From the NCBI GenBank assembly GCA_022826125.1, contig JAJDVM010000298.1:1-49349 (forward strand): a stretch of 49,349 nt of DNA, given 5' to 3'. Each line of letters begins with the position of its first letter. Position 1 is the stretch's first letter. The position numbers and the translations under genes were made by a program. Below are positions 37,224 to 45,953 of the stretch, one piece after another. The notes under the pieces were generated by a model. The model ran no database searches. It was not told the DNA's origin and saw only the letters and a program-made list of their open reading frames with translations. The stretch is from Defluviicoccus sp. GTDB taxonomy: Bacteria > Pseudomonadota > Alphaproteobacteria > MPNO01.

Positions 37224-38858
37224 ATGGAAGGTCTGATGATGGGGACGCAGCTGCTGGTCTCGTCCCTGCTGAGGAATGCGGCGATCAACCATCCGACGAC
37301 CGAGGTGGTCTCGCGCAGCGTCGAAGGCCCGATCCACCGCTACGGTTACGCCGATCTCGAACGCCGCGCCAGGCGTCTCGCCAACGCGCTCCAGGGCCTC
37401 GGCGTGGGCCCCTCCGACCGGGTCGGAACGCTCGCCTGGAACACCTGGCGGCATCTCGAGATCTATTACGCGGCCTCCGGCTCGGGGGCGGTCTGCCATA
37501 CCATCAACCCCCGCCTGTTCCCGCCGCAGATCGTCTACATCGTCAATCACGGCGAGGACAAGGTGCTGTTCCTCGACCTCACCTTCGTTCCGCTGGTCGA
37601 ACAGCTCGCGAGCCGGTTCGAGACGGTGGAGGCGTTCGTCATCATGACCGACGAGGCCAACATGCCGGAGATCCGCCTGCCGGGCGCGCTCTGCTTCGAG
37701 ACGCTGATGAAGGCCGCCTCGGAAGACTTCGAATGGCCTTCCTTCGACGAGAACACCGCGTCGTCGCTCTGCTACTCCTCGGGCACGACGGGCAATCCGA
37801 AGGGCGTGCTCTACAGCCACCGTTCCACCGTGCTGCATGCGATGGCGGCGGCGCTCCCCGATGTGGTCGATGTCTCCGCGCGCGATGTCACGATGCCGGT
37901 GGTTCCCATGTTCCACGTCAACGCCTGGGGGTTTCCCTATTACACGCCCATGATGGGCGCGAAGCTGGTGCTGCCCGGCCCTCTCGCCGACGGCGCCTCG
38001 ATCCACGAGCTGCTGGAGAACGAAGGAGTCACGATATCGGCCGGCGTGCCGACGGTGTGGCTGGGACTGCTTCAGTATCTGGAGGAAACCGGCAAGGCGC
38101 TTTCCACCGTCAAGCGGCTGGTCATCGGCGGGTCGGCCGTGCCGAGGGCGATGACGGAGGCGTTCCTCGACCGCTACGGCGTCGAGGTGCGGCACGCCTG
38201 GGGCATGACCGAGATGTCTCCCCTCGGGACGATCAACACGCCGCCGCACGGGATGCAGGACGAGACGCCGGAGCAGTTCTGCGACCGCCAGGTCAAGCAG
38301 GGACGGGCGTTCTTCGGAGTCGAGATGAAGATCGTCGACGACGACGACAATACGCTGCCGGAGGACGGGGTCGCCTTCGGCATGCTCAAGGTCCGCGGAC
38401 CCTGGGTGTGCAGCGCCTATTACAAGGAAAGCGGGTCCGACACCCACGACGGCAACGGCTGGTTCGCGACCGGCGACGTCGCCACCATCGACGAAACGCG
38501 AAACATGCAGGTCACCGACCGCTCGAAGGACGTCATCAAATCGGGCGGCGAGTGGATATCCTCGATCGAGCTCGAGAACATCGCCGTCGGCCATCCCGAT
38601 GTCGCCGAAGCCGCTTCGATCGGCGTGCAGCATCCCAAATGGGACGAGCGCCCCCTGCTCGTGGTGGTCCGCCGCGAGGGTGCGGAGCTCTCCCGCGGAG
38701 ACATGCTCGCCTATTTCGAGGGCAGGGTGGCGCGCTGGTGGGTGCCGGACGACGTGGTCTTCGTCGACGAGCTGCCCCACACCGCGACCGGCAAGCTCCT
38801 CAAGATGCAACTCCGCGAGGACTACAAGGACTACGTCCTGCCGACCGCCGGGGGCTAG
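37224..38858 (+). CDS. Acyl-CoA synthetase (AMP-forming, AlkK/LvaE-like)
   Basis: Adenylate-forming enzyme of 544 residues that activates a medium- or long-chain acid to its CoA ester. The P-loop is [13 protein letters not shown] (about 185-197), A5-type motif [10 protein letters not shown]7 GDVATID and the catalytic Lys in TATGKLLK near the C-terminus. GGAGG lies 8 bases before the ATG. It diverges from metY and the Lva-like operon, and would supply acyl-CoA to them. It shares CTAG at the stop with gluQ. Confidence 0.93.
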   Translation: MEGLMMGTQLLVSSLLRNAAINHPTTEVVSRSVEGPIHRYGYADLERRARRLANALQGLGVGPSDRVGTLAWNTWRHLEIYYAASGSGAVCHTINPRLFPPQIVYIVNHGEDKVLFLDLTFVPLVEQLASRFETVEAFVIMTDEANMPEIRLPGALCFETLMKAASEDFEWPSFDENTASSLCYSSGTTGNPKGVLYSHRSTVLHAMAAALPDVVDVSARDVTMPVVPMFHVNAWGFPYYTPMMGAKLVLPGPLADGASIHELLENEGVTISAGVPTVWLGLLQYLEETGKALSTVKRLVIGGSAVPRAMTEAFLDRYGVEVRHAWGMTEMSPLGTINTPPHGMQDETPEQFCDRQVKQGRAFFGVEMKIVDDDDNTLPEDGVAFGMLKVRGPWVCSAYYKESGSDTHDGNGWFATGDVATIDETRNMQVTDRSKDVIKSGGEWISSIELENIAVGHPDVAEAASIGVQHPKWDERPLLVVVRREGAELSRGDMLAYFEGRVARWWVPDDVVFVDELPHTATGKLLKMQLREDYKDYVLPTAGG

Positions 38859-39715
38859 ACAATCTCGAACCCGGCCATCGCCCGGACCTCCTCGCTGGTG
38901 TGCCCACGTTCCCGAAGGGACCGGATCGAAAGGCTGTCGTGCCGCTTGGCGAGGCGCTGGCCGGTATCGTCGGTCAAGAGTCCGTGGTGCCGGTATTCCG
39001 GCGTGCCGAAGCCGAGCAGCGCCTGGAGTAGTCGATGGACATGGCTCGCCTCTAACAGGTCCTCGCCGCGGGTCACCAGGGTTATCCCCTGGATGTGGTC
39101 GTCGACGGTGACCGCGAGATGATAGCTGGTGGGCGTGTCCTTCCGGGCGAGCACCACGTCGCCGAAGATTTCCGGGCGGGCTTCGATCTTCCCGCGCTCA
39201 CGGTCATGCCAGGCGAGCGGGCCGGCGCGGACCGCGGCGCGGGCCATGTCGAGCCGCAGCGCGTGGGCTTCCCCGGCCGCGATCCGATCCTGCGTTTCCG
39301 CGCGGGGAAGGCCCCGGCAGATGCCGGGATAGACCGGACCGTCGGGTCCGTGCGGCGCGGCGCCGGAGCGTTCGATCTCCGCCCTGATCGCGGCGCGGGT
39401 GCAGAAGCACGGATAGAGCAGGCCCGCCCCGTCGAGAGTTTCCAGCGCCCGGGCGTAATCGTCCATGTGCTCGGACTGGCGCCGGACTCCCGCCTCCCAG
39501 CCGAGGCCCAGCCATTCGAGGTCTCGGTATATCGCCGCTTCGTATTCGGGCCGGCAGCGGCCGCGATCGATGTCCTCGATCCGCAACAGAAATCGCCCGG
39601 CCTCTCCGGCAAGCGACCCGGCAAACAGTGCCGAATAGGCGTGCCCCAGGTGCAGGAACCCGGTCGGGCTCGGCGCGAAGCGGGTGACGGCGCCGCGCTG
39701 TCCGTCTTTTGCCAT
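38855..39715 (-). CDS. gluQ: Glutamyl-Q tRNA(Asp) synthetase
   Basis: Truncated GluRS paralogue of 286 residues that attaches Glu to queuosine in the wobble base of tRNA-Asp. It has RFAPSPTGFLHLGHA (HIGH motif), IEDIDRGRC, the zinc-binding CFCTR...Y..C region, and LAKRHDSLSI as the KMSKS equivalent. It lacks the anticodon-binding half of full GluRS. The start at 39715 fits the conserved N-terminus; 16 upstream codons are not included. Confidence 0.93.
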   Translation of the reverse strand: MAKDGQRGAVTRFAPSPTGFLHLGHAYSALFAGSLAGEAGRFLLRIEDIDRGRCRPEYEAAIYRDLEWLGLGWEAGVRRQSEHMDDYARALETLDGAGLLYPCFCTRAAIRAEIERSGAAPHGPDGPVYPGICRGLPRAETQDRIAAGEAHALRLDMARAAVRAGPLAWHDRERGKIEARPEIFGDVVLARKDTPTSYHLAVTVDDHIQGITLVTRGEDLLEASHVHRLLQALLGFGTPEYRHHGLLTDDTGQRLAKRHDSLSIRSLRERGHTSEEVRAMAGFEIV

Positions 39716-39780
39716 GGCCACGGTTCTATGCCATAGAGCGCCGGCCGACGGTATCGCCCACACGCTGCTACGATCCTCCC

Positions 39781-40410
39781 ATGCGCCGCGCCCTGACCAA
39801 CGCTTCCTATGCCGAGGCGGTTGCCGAACTGTCGGCCCGAGACCCCGCGCTCGGCGAAGTCGTCGAAACCTGGGGCGTCCCGCCGAGATGGAAACGCCCC
39901 CAGGGTTTCCCCACCCTGGTGCTGCTCATCCTGGAGCAGCAGGTGTCGCTGGCGTCGGCCAAGGCGACCTTCGCGCGGCTGGAGGAGCGCGCCGGCGCGG
40001 TCGAGCCCGATGCCATCCTCGCGCTCGGCGAGGAGCGGATGAAGGAAGCCGGGCTGTCGCGGCAAAAGGCCCGCTACGTGCACGGGCTGGCGGAAGCGGT
40101 CGCAGGCGGGACGCTCGACTTCCGCAAGCTCGGCCGCGCGGACGACGAGGCGGTGCGGTCGGCCCTGATACCGATCAAGGGTATCGGCGACTGGACGGTC
40201 GACATCTATCTCCTCAGCGCGCTCCAGCGGCCGGACGTATGGCCGGCACGCGACCTTGCGCTACAGGAGGCGGCGCGGGCGGTGAGAGGGCTCGATGCGC
40301 GTCCGGACGAGGCGGCCATGAAGGAGATCGGCGAGGCGTGGCGGCCCTGGCGCTCGGTCGCCGCGCGCATCCTCTGGCACCTCTATCTCAACACCAGGCG
40401 GCTGCGCTGA
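39781..40410 (+). CDS. DNA-3-methyladenine glycosylase II-like (AlkA type)
   Basis: HhH-GPD DNA repair glycosylase of 209 residues that removes alkylated bases. The helix-hairpin-helix is IPIKGIGDWTVDIYLL (about 130-145) and the catalytic Asp is Asp158 in WPARDLAL. It lacks the N-terminal domain of E. coli AlkA, as do many bacterial members. The ATG at 39781 has no clear ribosome-binding site. It diverges from gluQ. Confidence 0.9.
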   Translation: MRRALTNASYAEAVAELSARDPALGEVVETWGVPPRWKRPQGFPTLVLLILEQQVSLASAKATFARLEERAGAVEPDAILALGEERMKEAGLSRQKARYVHGLAEAVAGGTLDFRKLGRADDEAVRSALIPIKGIGDWTVDIYLLSALQRPDVWPARDLALQEAARAVRGLDARPDEAAMKEIGEAWRPWRSVAARILWHLYLNTRRLR

Positions 40411-40574
40411 CGGGGTCCACCGCCGGTTTCCCTCCATGGACATGGGGCAGTCCCCCGTTTAGGTTTTCGCCTTCCGCATCGACTGTCTTGCCGGCAACCG
40501 TTCGGCGGCCCGGCCTCGCGAGCCGGTCCCCGCGGATCTCGCCGGTTCTTCCTACAGGCCCGTGATCGTCCCGC

Positions 40575-41513
40575 ATGCTTGTGCTTCAGCAACTCATCAA
40601 CGGACTGATGCTCGGCGGCCTCTACGTAATGGTCGCGGTCGCGTTCACGTTGATCATCGGGATGCTCAACTTCCTCAACTTCACGATCCCGGCGCTGTTC
40701 ATGTTCGCGGCCATGATGATGTGGGCGACGATGACCGGGAATCTTCCCTTCGGGAACGATTTCCTGTTTTCGGTCTTCGGCGAACACCATATCTGGATCG
40801 CCGGGGCGATCGTTTCCATCGTCAGCATCTGCGTCGTCTCGCTGATCATCGAGCGGTTCACCTACCGCTACATGAAGGCCAAGTACGGCGATGCCACCGA
40901 GCATGCGCTGCCGCTGGTCAGCTCCCTCGGTTTCCTGATCATCTTCGAGCATCTGGTGATCAGCCAATGGGGGTCCGACCCGTTGCAGATCGAATCGCCC
41001 TTCGGCGATGCCACCTTCACGATCGGGACCTTGATATTCAGCTATCCCCAGGTCATCAGCCTCGCGCTGTCGCTGGCGATCGTATTCCTTCTCAGCCACG
41101 TCATCCGGCACACCAAACTCGGGCGGGCGCTGCGCTCGATCGCCGAGCGGCCGGATACCGCGACGCTGATGGGTGTCGACGTGCTCCGGATCGTTCCGGT
41201 GGTCTATGTGATTACCGGCCTCCTGTGCGCGATTTCGGGGATCCTGTTCACCATCAACTACACCAGCATCGACGCCTATATCGGCGATACCGTCGCGACG
41301 GTGGCGATCGCCGGGATGGTTCTCGGGGGCCTGGGGAATGTCTGGGGCGCGGTGGTCGGCGGTCTGTTCGTCGGGATTCTCGAGGTTTTCTCGATCTACA
41401 TCGTCGGCGCCGATTTCGTGAAAGTGCCCATCTGGGGGCTCCTCCTCCTGATCCTCGTCCTGAAGCCCACCGGGTTGTTCGGACATACCGCGATCGGCAA
41501 GGGCAAGTTCTGA
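40575..41513 (+). CDS. livH: Branched-chain amino acid-type ABC transporter permease LivH
   Basis: Inner-membrane permease of 312 residues with about eight membrane helices. It begins with the family signature LINGLMLGGLYVMVAVAFTL and has LGRALRSIAERPDTATLMGVDV (the ATPase-contact EAA-like loop) and GGLGNVWGAVVGG. livM follows after one base. The ligand is not necessarily an amino acid; this family also takes up aromatic acids and amides. Confidence 0.95.
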   Translation: MLVLQQLINGLMLGGLYVMVAVAFTLIIGMLNFLNFTIPALFMFAAMMMWATMTGNLPFGNDFLFSVFGEHHIWIAGAIVSIVSICVVSLIIERFTYRYMKAKYGDATEHALPLVSSLGFLIIFEHLVISQWGSDPLQIESPFGDATFTIGTLIFSYPQVISLALSLAIVFLLSHVIRHTKLGRALRSIAERPDTATLMGVDVLRIVPVVYVITGLLCAISGILFTINYTSIDAYIGDTVATVAIAGMVLGGLGNVWGAVVGGLFVGILEVFSIYIVGADFVKVPIWGLLLLILVLKPTGLFGHTAIGKGKF

Positions 41514-41514
41514 C

Positions 41515-42411
41515 ATGAGCGGCTATATCGAAGCCCAGCTCATCATCCTCTGCCTGAGCGTCATCTACGCCTACGCCATCTTTCTGCCCGCGGCGTCCGG
41601 CCAGCTCAATCTGGGGGCGGCCGGCTTCATCACCCTCGGCGCCTATACCAGCGGCTGGCTGAACGCTTCCGACGGGCTGGGCATTCCCATGGCCTTGAGC
41701 ATCGTCCTTTCGATGCTGTTCGTCGGTGCCATCGGCTTCGCGATTTCGCTGCCCATCCTGCGCACGCGCGGCGTCTACATGGTGCTCGCAACCTTCGCTT
41801 TCGCCGAGGTGGTATCCGGCATCGCGATCAACATGGAGTTTCTCGGCGGGGCCGCCGGGATGCCGGTCGATGCCCACGCGCCGGTCGAAATCGTGGTGGC
41901 CGTCGCGGTCGCCGTCGTCCTCTTCTGCTTCTACTTCATGTCGACCCGGCTCGGGCTCGCGCTCCGATCCATACACGACGACGAAAGCGTCGCCCTCTTG
42001 TTCGGCGTGAATGTCCGGACCGCCAGGGTCGTCGCGTTTACCGTCGGCGGGATGCTCGCCGGCCTCGGCGGCGCGATCTACGGCCACCATTACAACTATG
42101 TCGAGGCGCAGACCTTCAACGTGCTGTTGAGCATCTACATTCTGCTCTATGTGCTGCTCGGCGGGACCCAGACCGCGTGGGGGCCGCTGGTCGGTGCGAT
42201 CTTCTTTACCGTCGTTCCCGAGATTTTCCGGCGACTGGCGGTCGACATGGGGTCGGACTGGCTTGCCGACAGCCGCTTCATCTTCTTCGGCATGTTCATC
42301 GTTCTGATGATGGTGTTCCGTCCGGAAGGCGTGGTCACCCGGACGATGCAGGATCGGTGCGTGGGCTATCTCTCGGGCCGTCGCGCTCGTACGGCGCACG
42401 CGGGCGAGTAG
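41515..42411 (+). CDS. livM: Branched-chain amino acid-type ABC transporter permease LivM
   Basis: Second permease of the transporter, 298 residues. It has LSVIYAYAIFLPAASGQLNLGAAGF, the ATPase-contact stretch TRLGLALRSIHDDESVALLFGV and FRPEGVVTR near the end, typical of LivM. It pairs with LivH in the membrane. Confidence 0.95.
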   Translation: MSGYIEAQLIILCLSVIYAYAIFLPAASGQLNLGAAGFITLGAYTSGWLNASDGLGIPMALSIVLSMLFVGAIGFAISLPILRTRGVYMVLATFAFAEVVSGIAINMEFLGGAAGMPVDAHAPVEIVVAVAVAVVLFCFYFMSTRLGLALRSIHDDESVALLFGVNVRTARVVAFTVGGMLAGLGGAIYGHHYNYVEAQTFNVLLSIYILLYVLLGGTQTAWGPLVGAIFFTVVPEIFRRLAVDMGSDWLADSRFIFFGMFIVLMMVFRPEGVVTRTMQDRCVGYLSGRRARTAHAGE

Positions 42412-42416
42412 GTCGG

Positions 42417-43208
42417 TTGGCCGAAAACGTGCTCACCATCGCGGGCCTCCACAAGAGCTTCGGCGGGCTCAAGGTCATCGACGACGTCTCCTTCGATGTC
42501 GTGCGTGGCAGCCGGACCGCCCTGATAGGACCCAACGGCGCCGGCAAGACGACGATTTTCAACCTGCTGACCGGCGTCTACCCGGTAGACTCCGGCACCC
42601 TAGTTCTCGCCGGCTCCGATATCACCGATATCCCGTCGAAGGATCGGGTCGTCCATGGCATGTCGCGAAGCTTCCAGAACATTCGCCTGATGCCGCATCT
42701 GTCCACCGTGGAGAACGTGATGCTCGGCCAGCACGCCCGCGCGCACTCGCTCCGCGAGCTGATGTTCCCTCTCGGCCTGGTCTCGAGGAACAGATGGCGG
42801 GCCGAGGCGGAGGCCGCTCTGGCGAATGCCGGCCTAGACACCTATCCGGGCGAGGTCGTCGCCAATCTTCCCTACGGGGTGCAGAAACGCATCGAGGTGG
42901 TTCGGGCGATGATCTCGCGGCCCGAGCTGCTGTTGCTGGACGAGCCGGCCGCGGGCCTCAACGACGTCGAGACCCGACAACTCCGGGAGTTGCTGGAAAA
43001 GGTGTCCGAATCGGGGGTCACCATCCTGGTCGTCGAACACGACATGCATTTTGTCCGCAACCTTTGCGACCATGTCGTCGTGCTTAATTTCGGACGGAAG
43101 ATCTTCGAGGGATCGCCGGAGGAGGTTCATCGTTCGCCGGTGGTGCTCGAAGCCTATCTGGGAACCGACGAACCCGGATCCGGGGAAGGCGCCGCCGGTG
43201 CTTCTTGA
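42417..43208 (+). CDS. livG: ABC transporter ATPase LivG
   Basis: ATPase of the Liv transporter, 263 residues. Walker A is GPNGAGKT, the signature is LPYGVQKRIEVVRA (LivG type), Walker B is LLLLDEPAAGLN, and the switch His is in VEHDM. The start is taken at TTG 42417, five bases after the livM stop, with GTG at 42429 as the other choice. It overlaps livF by 11 bases. Confidence 0.95.
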   Translation: MAENVLTIAGLHKSFGGLKVIDDVSFDVVRGSRTALIGPNGAGKTTIFNLLTGVYPVDSGTLVLAGSDITDIPSKDRVVHGMSRSFQNIRLMPHLSTVENVMLGQHARAHSLRELMFPLGLVSRNRWRAEAEAALANAGLDTYPGEVVANLPYGVQKRIEVVRAMISRPELLLLDEPAAGLNDVETRQLRELLEKVSESGVTILVVEHDMHFVRNLCDHVVVLNFGRKIFEGSPEEVHRSPVVLEAYLGTDEPGSGEGAAGAS

Positions 43209-43917
43209 CGCGAAAGAGCTCAACGTCCGCTACGGACGCAACCATGCCGTCAAGACCGCCAGCGTCTCCCTCGATCACGGCGAGATCGTGACCGTCCTCG
43301 GTGCGAACGGCGCCGGGAAGAGCTCCCTGCTCAAGGCCCTGCTCGGCACGGTCCGCTCGGACGGCAAGGTGCTTTTCGACGGAACCGACATTTCCGGCTG
43401 GTCCGCGCCCAGGCGGGTCAAGGCGGGTCTCGTCATGGTTCCCGAGGGGCGCCAGATCTTCGTCAGCCTGACGGTGCACGAGAACCTGCTGATGGGTGCC
43501 TGGTGCCGGGACGACGATCCGGAGGCCGAGACGGAGGCGATCTACGACCGTTTTCCCAACCTCGCGGAGCGCCGCCACATGCCGGCCTCGGTTCTGTCGG
43601 GCGGCGAACAGCAGATGTTGGCCATCAGCCGCGCGCTGCTCGCGAGGCCCAAGCTGATGATGCTCGACGAGCCCTCTCTCGGCCTCAGCCCTATTCTGGT
43701 AAGACAACTTTTCGACCTGATACGGGACCTCAACCGGGACGGGCTGGCTATCATGCTGGTCGAACAGAACACCCGCATGGCATTGGCGACGGCGCGGCGC
43801 GGCTACGTGCTGGAACTCGGCGCGATCGTGTTGAAGGGAAACGCGAAGGAGCTGTCGAGCGATACCCGACTTGAAGACGCGTATCTCGGCGGGAAATCCG
43901 ACCGGGTAAATCTGTAA
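43198..43917 (+). CDS. livF: ABC transporter ATPase LivF
   Basis: Second ATPase, 239 residues. Walker A is GANGAGKSS, signature LSGGEQQMLAISRAL, Walker B LMMLDEPSLGLSP, and the switch His is replaced by Gln in VEQNTR as usual in LivF. The GTG start at 43198 follows GGGGAAGG and lies within the end of livG. Confidence 0.95.
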   Translation: MLLDAKELNVRYGRNHAVKTASVSLDHGEIVTVLGANGAGKSSLLKALLGTVRSDGKVLFDGTDISGWSAPRRVKAGLVMVPEGRQIFVSLTVHENLLMGAWCRDDDPEAETEAIYDRFPNLAERRHMPASVLSGGEQQMLAISRALLARPKLMMLDEPSLGLSPILVRQLFDLIRDLNRDGLAIMLVEQNTRMALATARRGYVLELGAIVLKGNAKELSSDTRLEDAYLGGKSDRVNL

Positions 43918-43940
43918 CCGGATCCACGAAAGGAAGTCAC

Positions 43941-45140
43941 ATGAGAGCGTATGCCAGAAACGCGTTGCTGGGGACGGGGGCGGTTCTCGCCTCGATGACC
44001 GTCGGTCATGTGCCGGCCCTCGCGCAGAACGAGATCGTCATCGGCCTCAGCTTCGGCAGGACCGGCCTCTACTCGACCATCAACAAGACGACCGAAGTCG
44101 CCGTCGACATCGCGACCGAGGAGATCAACGCCGCCGGCGGGATCAACGGCAAGAAGGTGAGAGTCGTCAAATTCGACACCGCGGGCGATCCGAAACAGGC
44201 GGTCGTGGCGGTGCGCAAGTTCGCGCGCGACGACAAGGCGCTTGCCGTGATCGGGCCGTTTTCCTCGAGCGAGGCCCGGGTCGCGTTCGCGGCGGGCGAG
44301 CGCGAGAAAATCGTCCAGATCCCCAACGCGTCGTCCGCGCCAAGCCTGGCCGATAAGTTCTCCTACGCGTTCCGCCTGACGGAGAGCGAATACCTCCAGT
44401 TCTTGCGGGTGGTCAAGACGCTCAAGAAGCGGAACGCGCTGAAGAAATCGGTGGCGATCATGTACGGCACCGACGACGTGGTCTCCAAGGCGGTCGGCCT
44501 CGCCATCATGAAGCCGATCTTCGAGAAGGAAGGCGTAAAGATCACCGGACCGCTCGGCTTTCCGTCCAAGGCCTTCGACGTTGCGCCGCAGGTCTCCGAG
44601 CTCAAGGGCAAGAAGCTCGACTATATCGGGGTCGCGACGATCACCCCCGTCGCCATCCGAGTTCTCAAGGAGATCCGCAGACAGGGCATCCAGACGCCGC
44701 TGATCGGGTCGCAGATCTGGGCCGATCCCGAAATCATCGAGAAATTCGGCAAGGCCGGCGACGGCTCGGTCTTCATCACCTATTTCTACTATGACAGGGA
44801 CGAGCGCTCGCGGACCTTCTCAAGGAAGTTCGTCGAGGCCGCGGCGAAGCTCGGCATCGAGAAGCCGTTCCCGCATCACGTCGACGTCAGCGCCTACGAC
44901 ACGATGTATGTCCTGAAGTCGGTGATGGAGGCCGCCAAGACTACCGGCGATCCGTCGGAGCTCGCTGCGGAGCGCACGGCGATCCGCGACACGCTCGGAA
45001 AGCTGACCTATGACGGGCTCATCGGAAAGATCTGCTTCGAGAGCACCGGGGACGCCCAGCTTCCCGGTTATGTCCTGACGATGAAGGACAAGAAGTGGGT
45101 GCTGCTCGACGAGCACAAGGCACTTCCCTGCAAGAAGTAG
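43941..45140 (+). CDS. livK: Liv-type periplasmic substrate-binding protein
   Basis: Type I periplasmic binding protein of 399 residues with a signal peptide cut near ALAQ. It has IVIGLSFGRTGLYS at the mature N-terminus and EEINAAGGINGKKVRVV, the family hallmarks. AAAGGAAG precedes the ATG. The gene is last in the operon, where it often is first. The ligand is not evident; the symbol shows family membership only. Confidence 0.92.
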   Translation: MRAYARNALLGTGAVLASMTVGHVPALAQNEIVIGLSFGRTGLYSTINKTTEVAVDIATEEINAAGGINGKKVRVVKFDTAGDPKQAVVAVRKFARDDKALAVIGPFSSSEARVAFAAGEREKIVQIPNASSAPSLADKFSYAFRLTESEYLQFLRVVKTLKKRNALKKSVAIMYGTDDVVSKAVGLAIMKPIFEKEGVKITGPLGFPSKAFDVAPQVSELKGKKLDYIGVATITPVAIRVLKEIRRQGIQTPLIGSQIWADPEIIEKFGKAGDGSVFITYFYYDRDERSRTFSRKFVEAAAKLGIEKPFPHHVDVSAYDTMYVLKSVMEAAKTTGDPSELAAERTAIRDTLGKLTYDGLIGKICFESTGDAQLPGYVLTMKDKKWVLLDEHKALPCKK

Positions 45141-45160
45141 CCAAGCTTCGCGTCATCGTG

Positions 45161-45190
45161 CGGCCGGGCGGCACTGGCACCGCCCGGCCG
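45161..45190 (+). terminator. GC-rich hairpin after the liv operon
   Basis: CGGCCGGGCGG (45161-45171) and CCGCCCGGCCG (45180-45190) are a perfect 11-bp inverted repeat with loop CACTGGCA, beginning 20 bases after the livK stop. There is no T-run, but position and strength suggest a terminator or message-stabilising end. Confidence 0.55.
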
Positions 45191-45212
45191 CGGTCATCGA
45201 CCCGGAGACAGA

Positions 45213-45881
45213 ATGGCCGATCTCATCGAGCTTGCCGGGCCCGAGGCCGGGCCCGCGTCGGGCGGACCGCCCGACTCCCTTGTCGTACTGGTGCACGGCT
45301 ACGGCGCCGACGGCAACGACCTGATCGGGCTTGCGCCGCATTTCGCCGAGGTGCTGCCGGACGCCGCCTTCGTCTCGCCGCACGCGCCCTACCCGTGCGA
45401 GATGGCGCCGTTCGGGCGCCAGTGGTTCAACGTCTGGAACGAGGATCCGGTCTCGCGACTGGAGGAAATCCGGCACGCGGCCGCGATTCTCAATGCCTTC
45501 GTCGACGAGCGGTGCGCGGCGCTCGGTATCGGCGACGACCGTCTCGCGCTGCTGGGTTTCAGCCAGGGGACGATGATGTCGCTCTTCGTCGCGCCGAGGC
45601 GGGCCGCGCCCTGCGCCGGCGTGCTCGGCTATTCCGGGCGCCTCGAAGGTGCGGACCTTCTGGCCGCTGAAACCGTCTCCCGGCCGCCAGTGGTGTTGGT
45701 GCACGGCGATTCCGACGAGCTTCTGCCGCTCCATCGCTTGCAGCACGCGCAGGCGGCGCTGGAGGAAAACGGGTTCGAGGTCGCCGCCCATGTCCGGCCC
45801 GGGCTCGGTCACGGGATCGACGAGGCCGGTATCGAGATCGGCCGCAGCTTCCTGTCCTCCCGCCTCGCACCTGGCTCCTGA
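45213..45881 (+). CDS. Carboxylesterase / phospholipase family hydrolase
   Basis: Alpha/beta hydrolase of the acyl-protein-thioesterase/carboxylesterase type (PF02230-like), 222 residues. The oxyanion segment is VLVHGYGADGNDL, the nucleophile lies in LLGFSQGT, the Asp in HGDSDELLP and the His in GLGHGID. Substrate unknown. It follows the liv hairpin, so it may have its own promoter. Confidence 0.9.
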   Translation: MADLIELAGPEAGPASGGPPDSLVVLVHGYGADGNDLIGLAPHFAEVLPDAAFVSPHAPYPCEMAPFGRQWFNVWNEDPVSRLEEIRHAAAILNAFVDERCAALGIGDDRLALLGFSQGTMMSLFVAPRRAAPCAGVLGYSGRLEGADLLAAETVSRPPVVLVHGDSDELLPLHRLQHAQAALEENGFEVAAHVRPGLGHGIDEAGIEIGRSFLSSRLAPGS

Positions 45882-45953
45882 CGCGATCCGCCCACGTTGA
45901 CACCCCGGCGGGGGTCCAACAATGATTCGGCCCGCCCTTCGGAGACGTTGACC

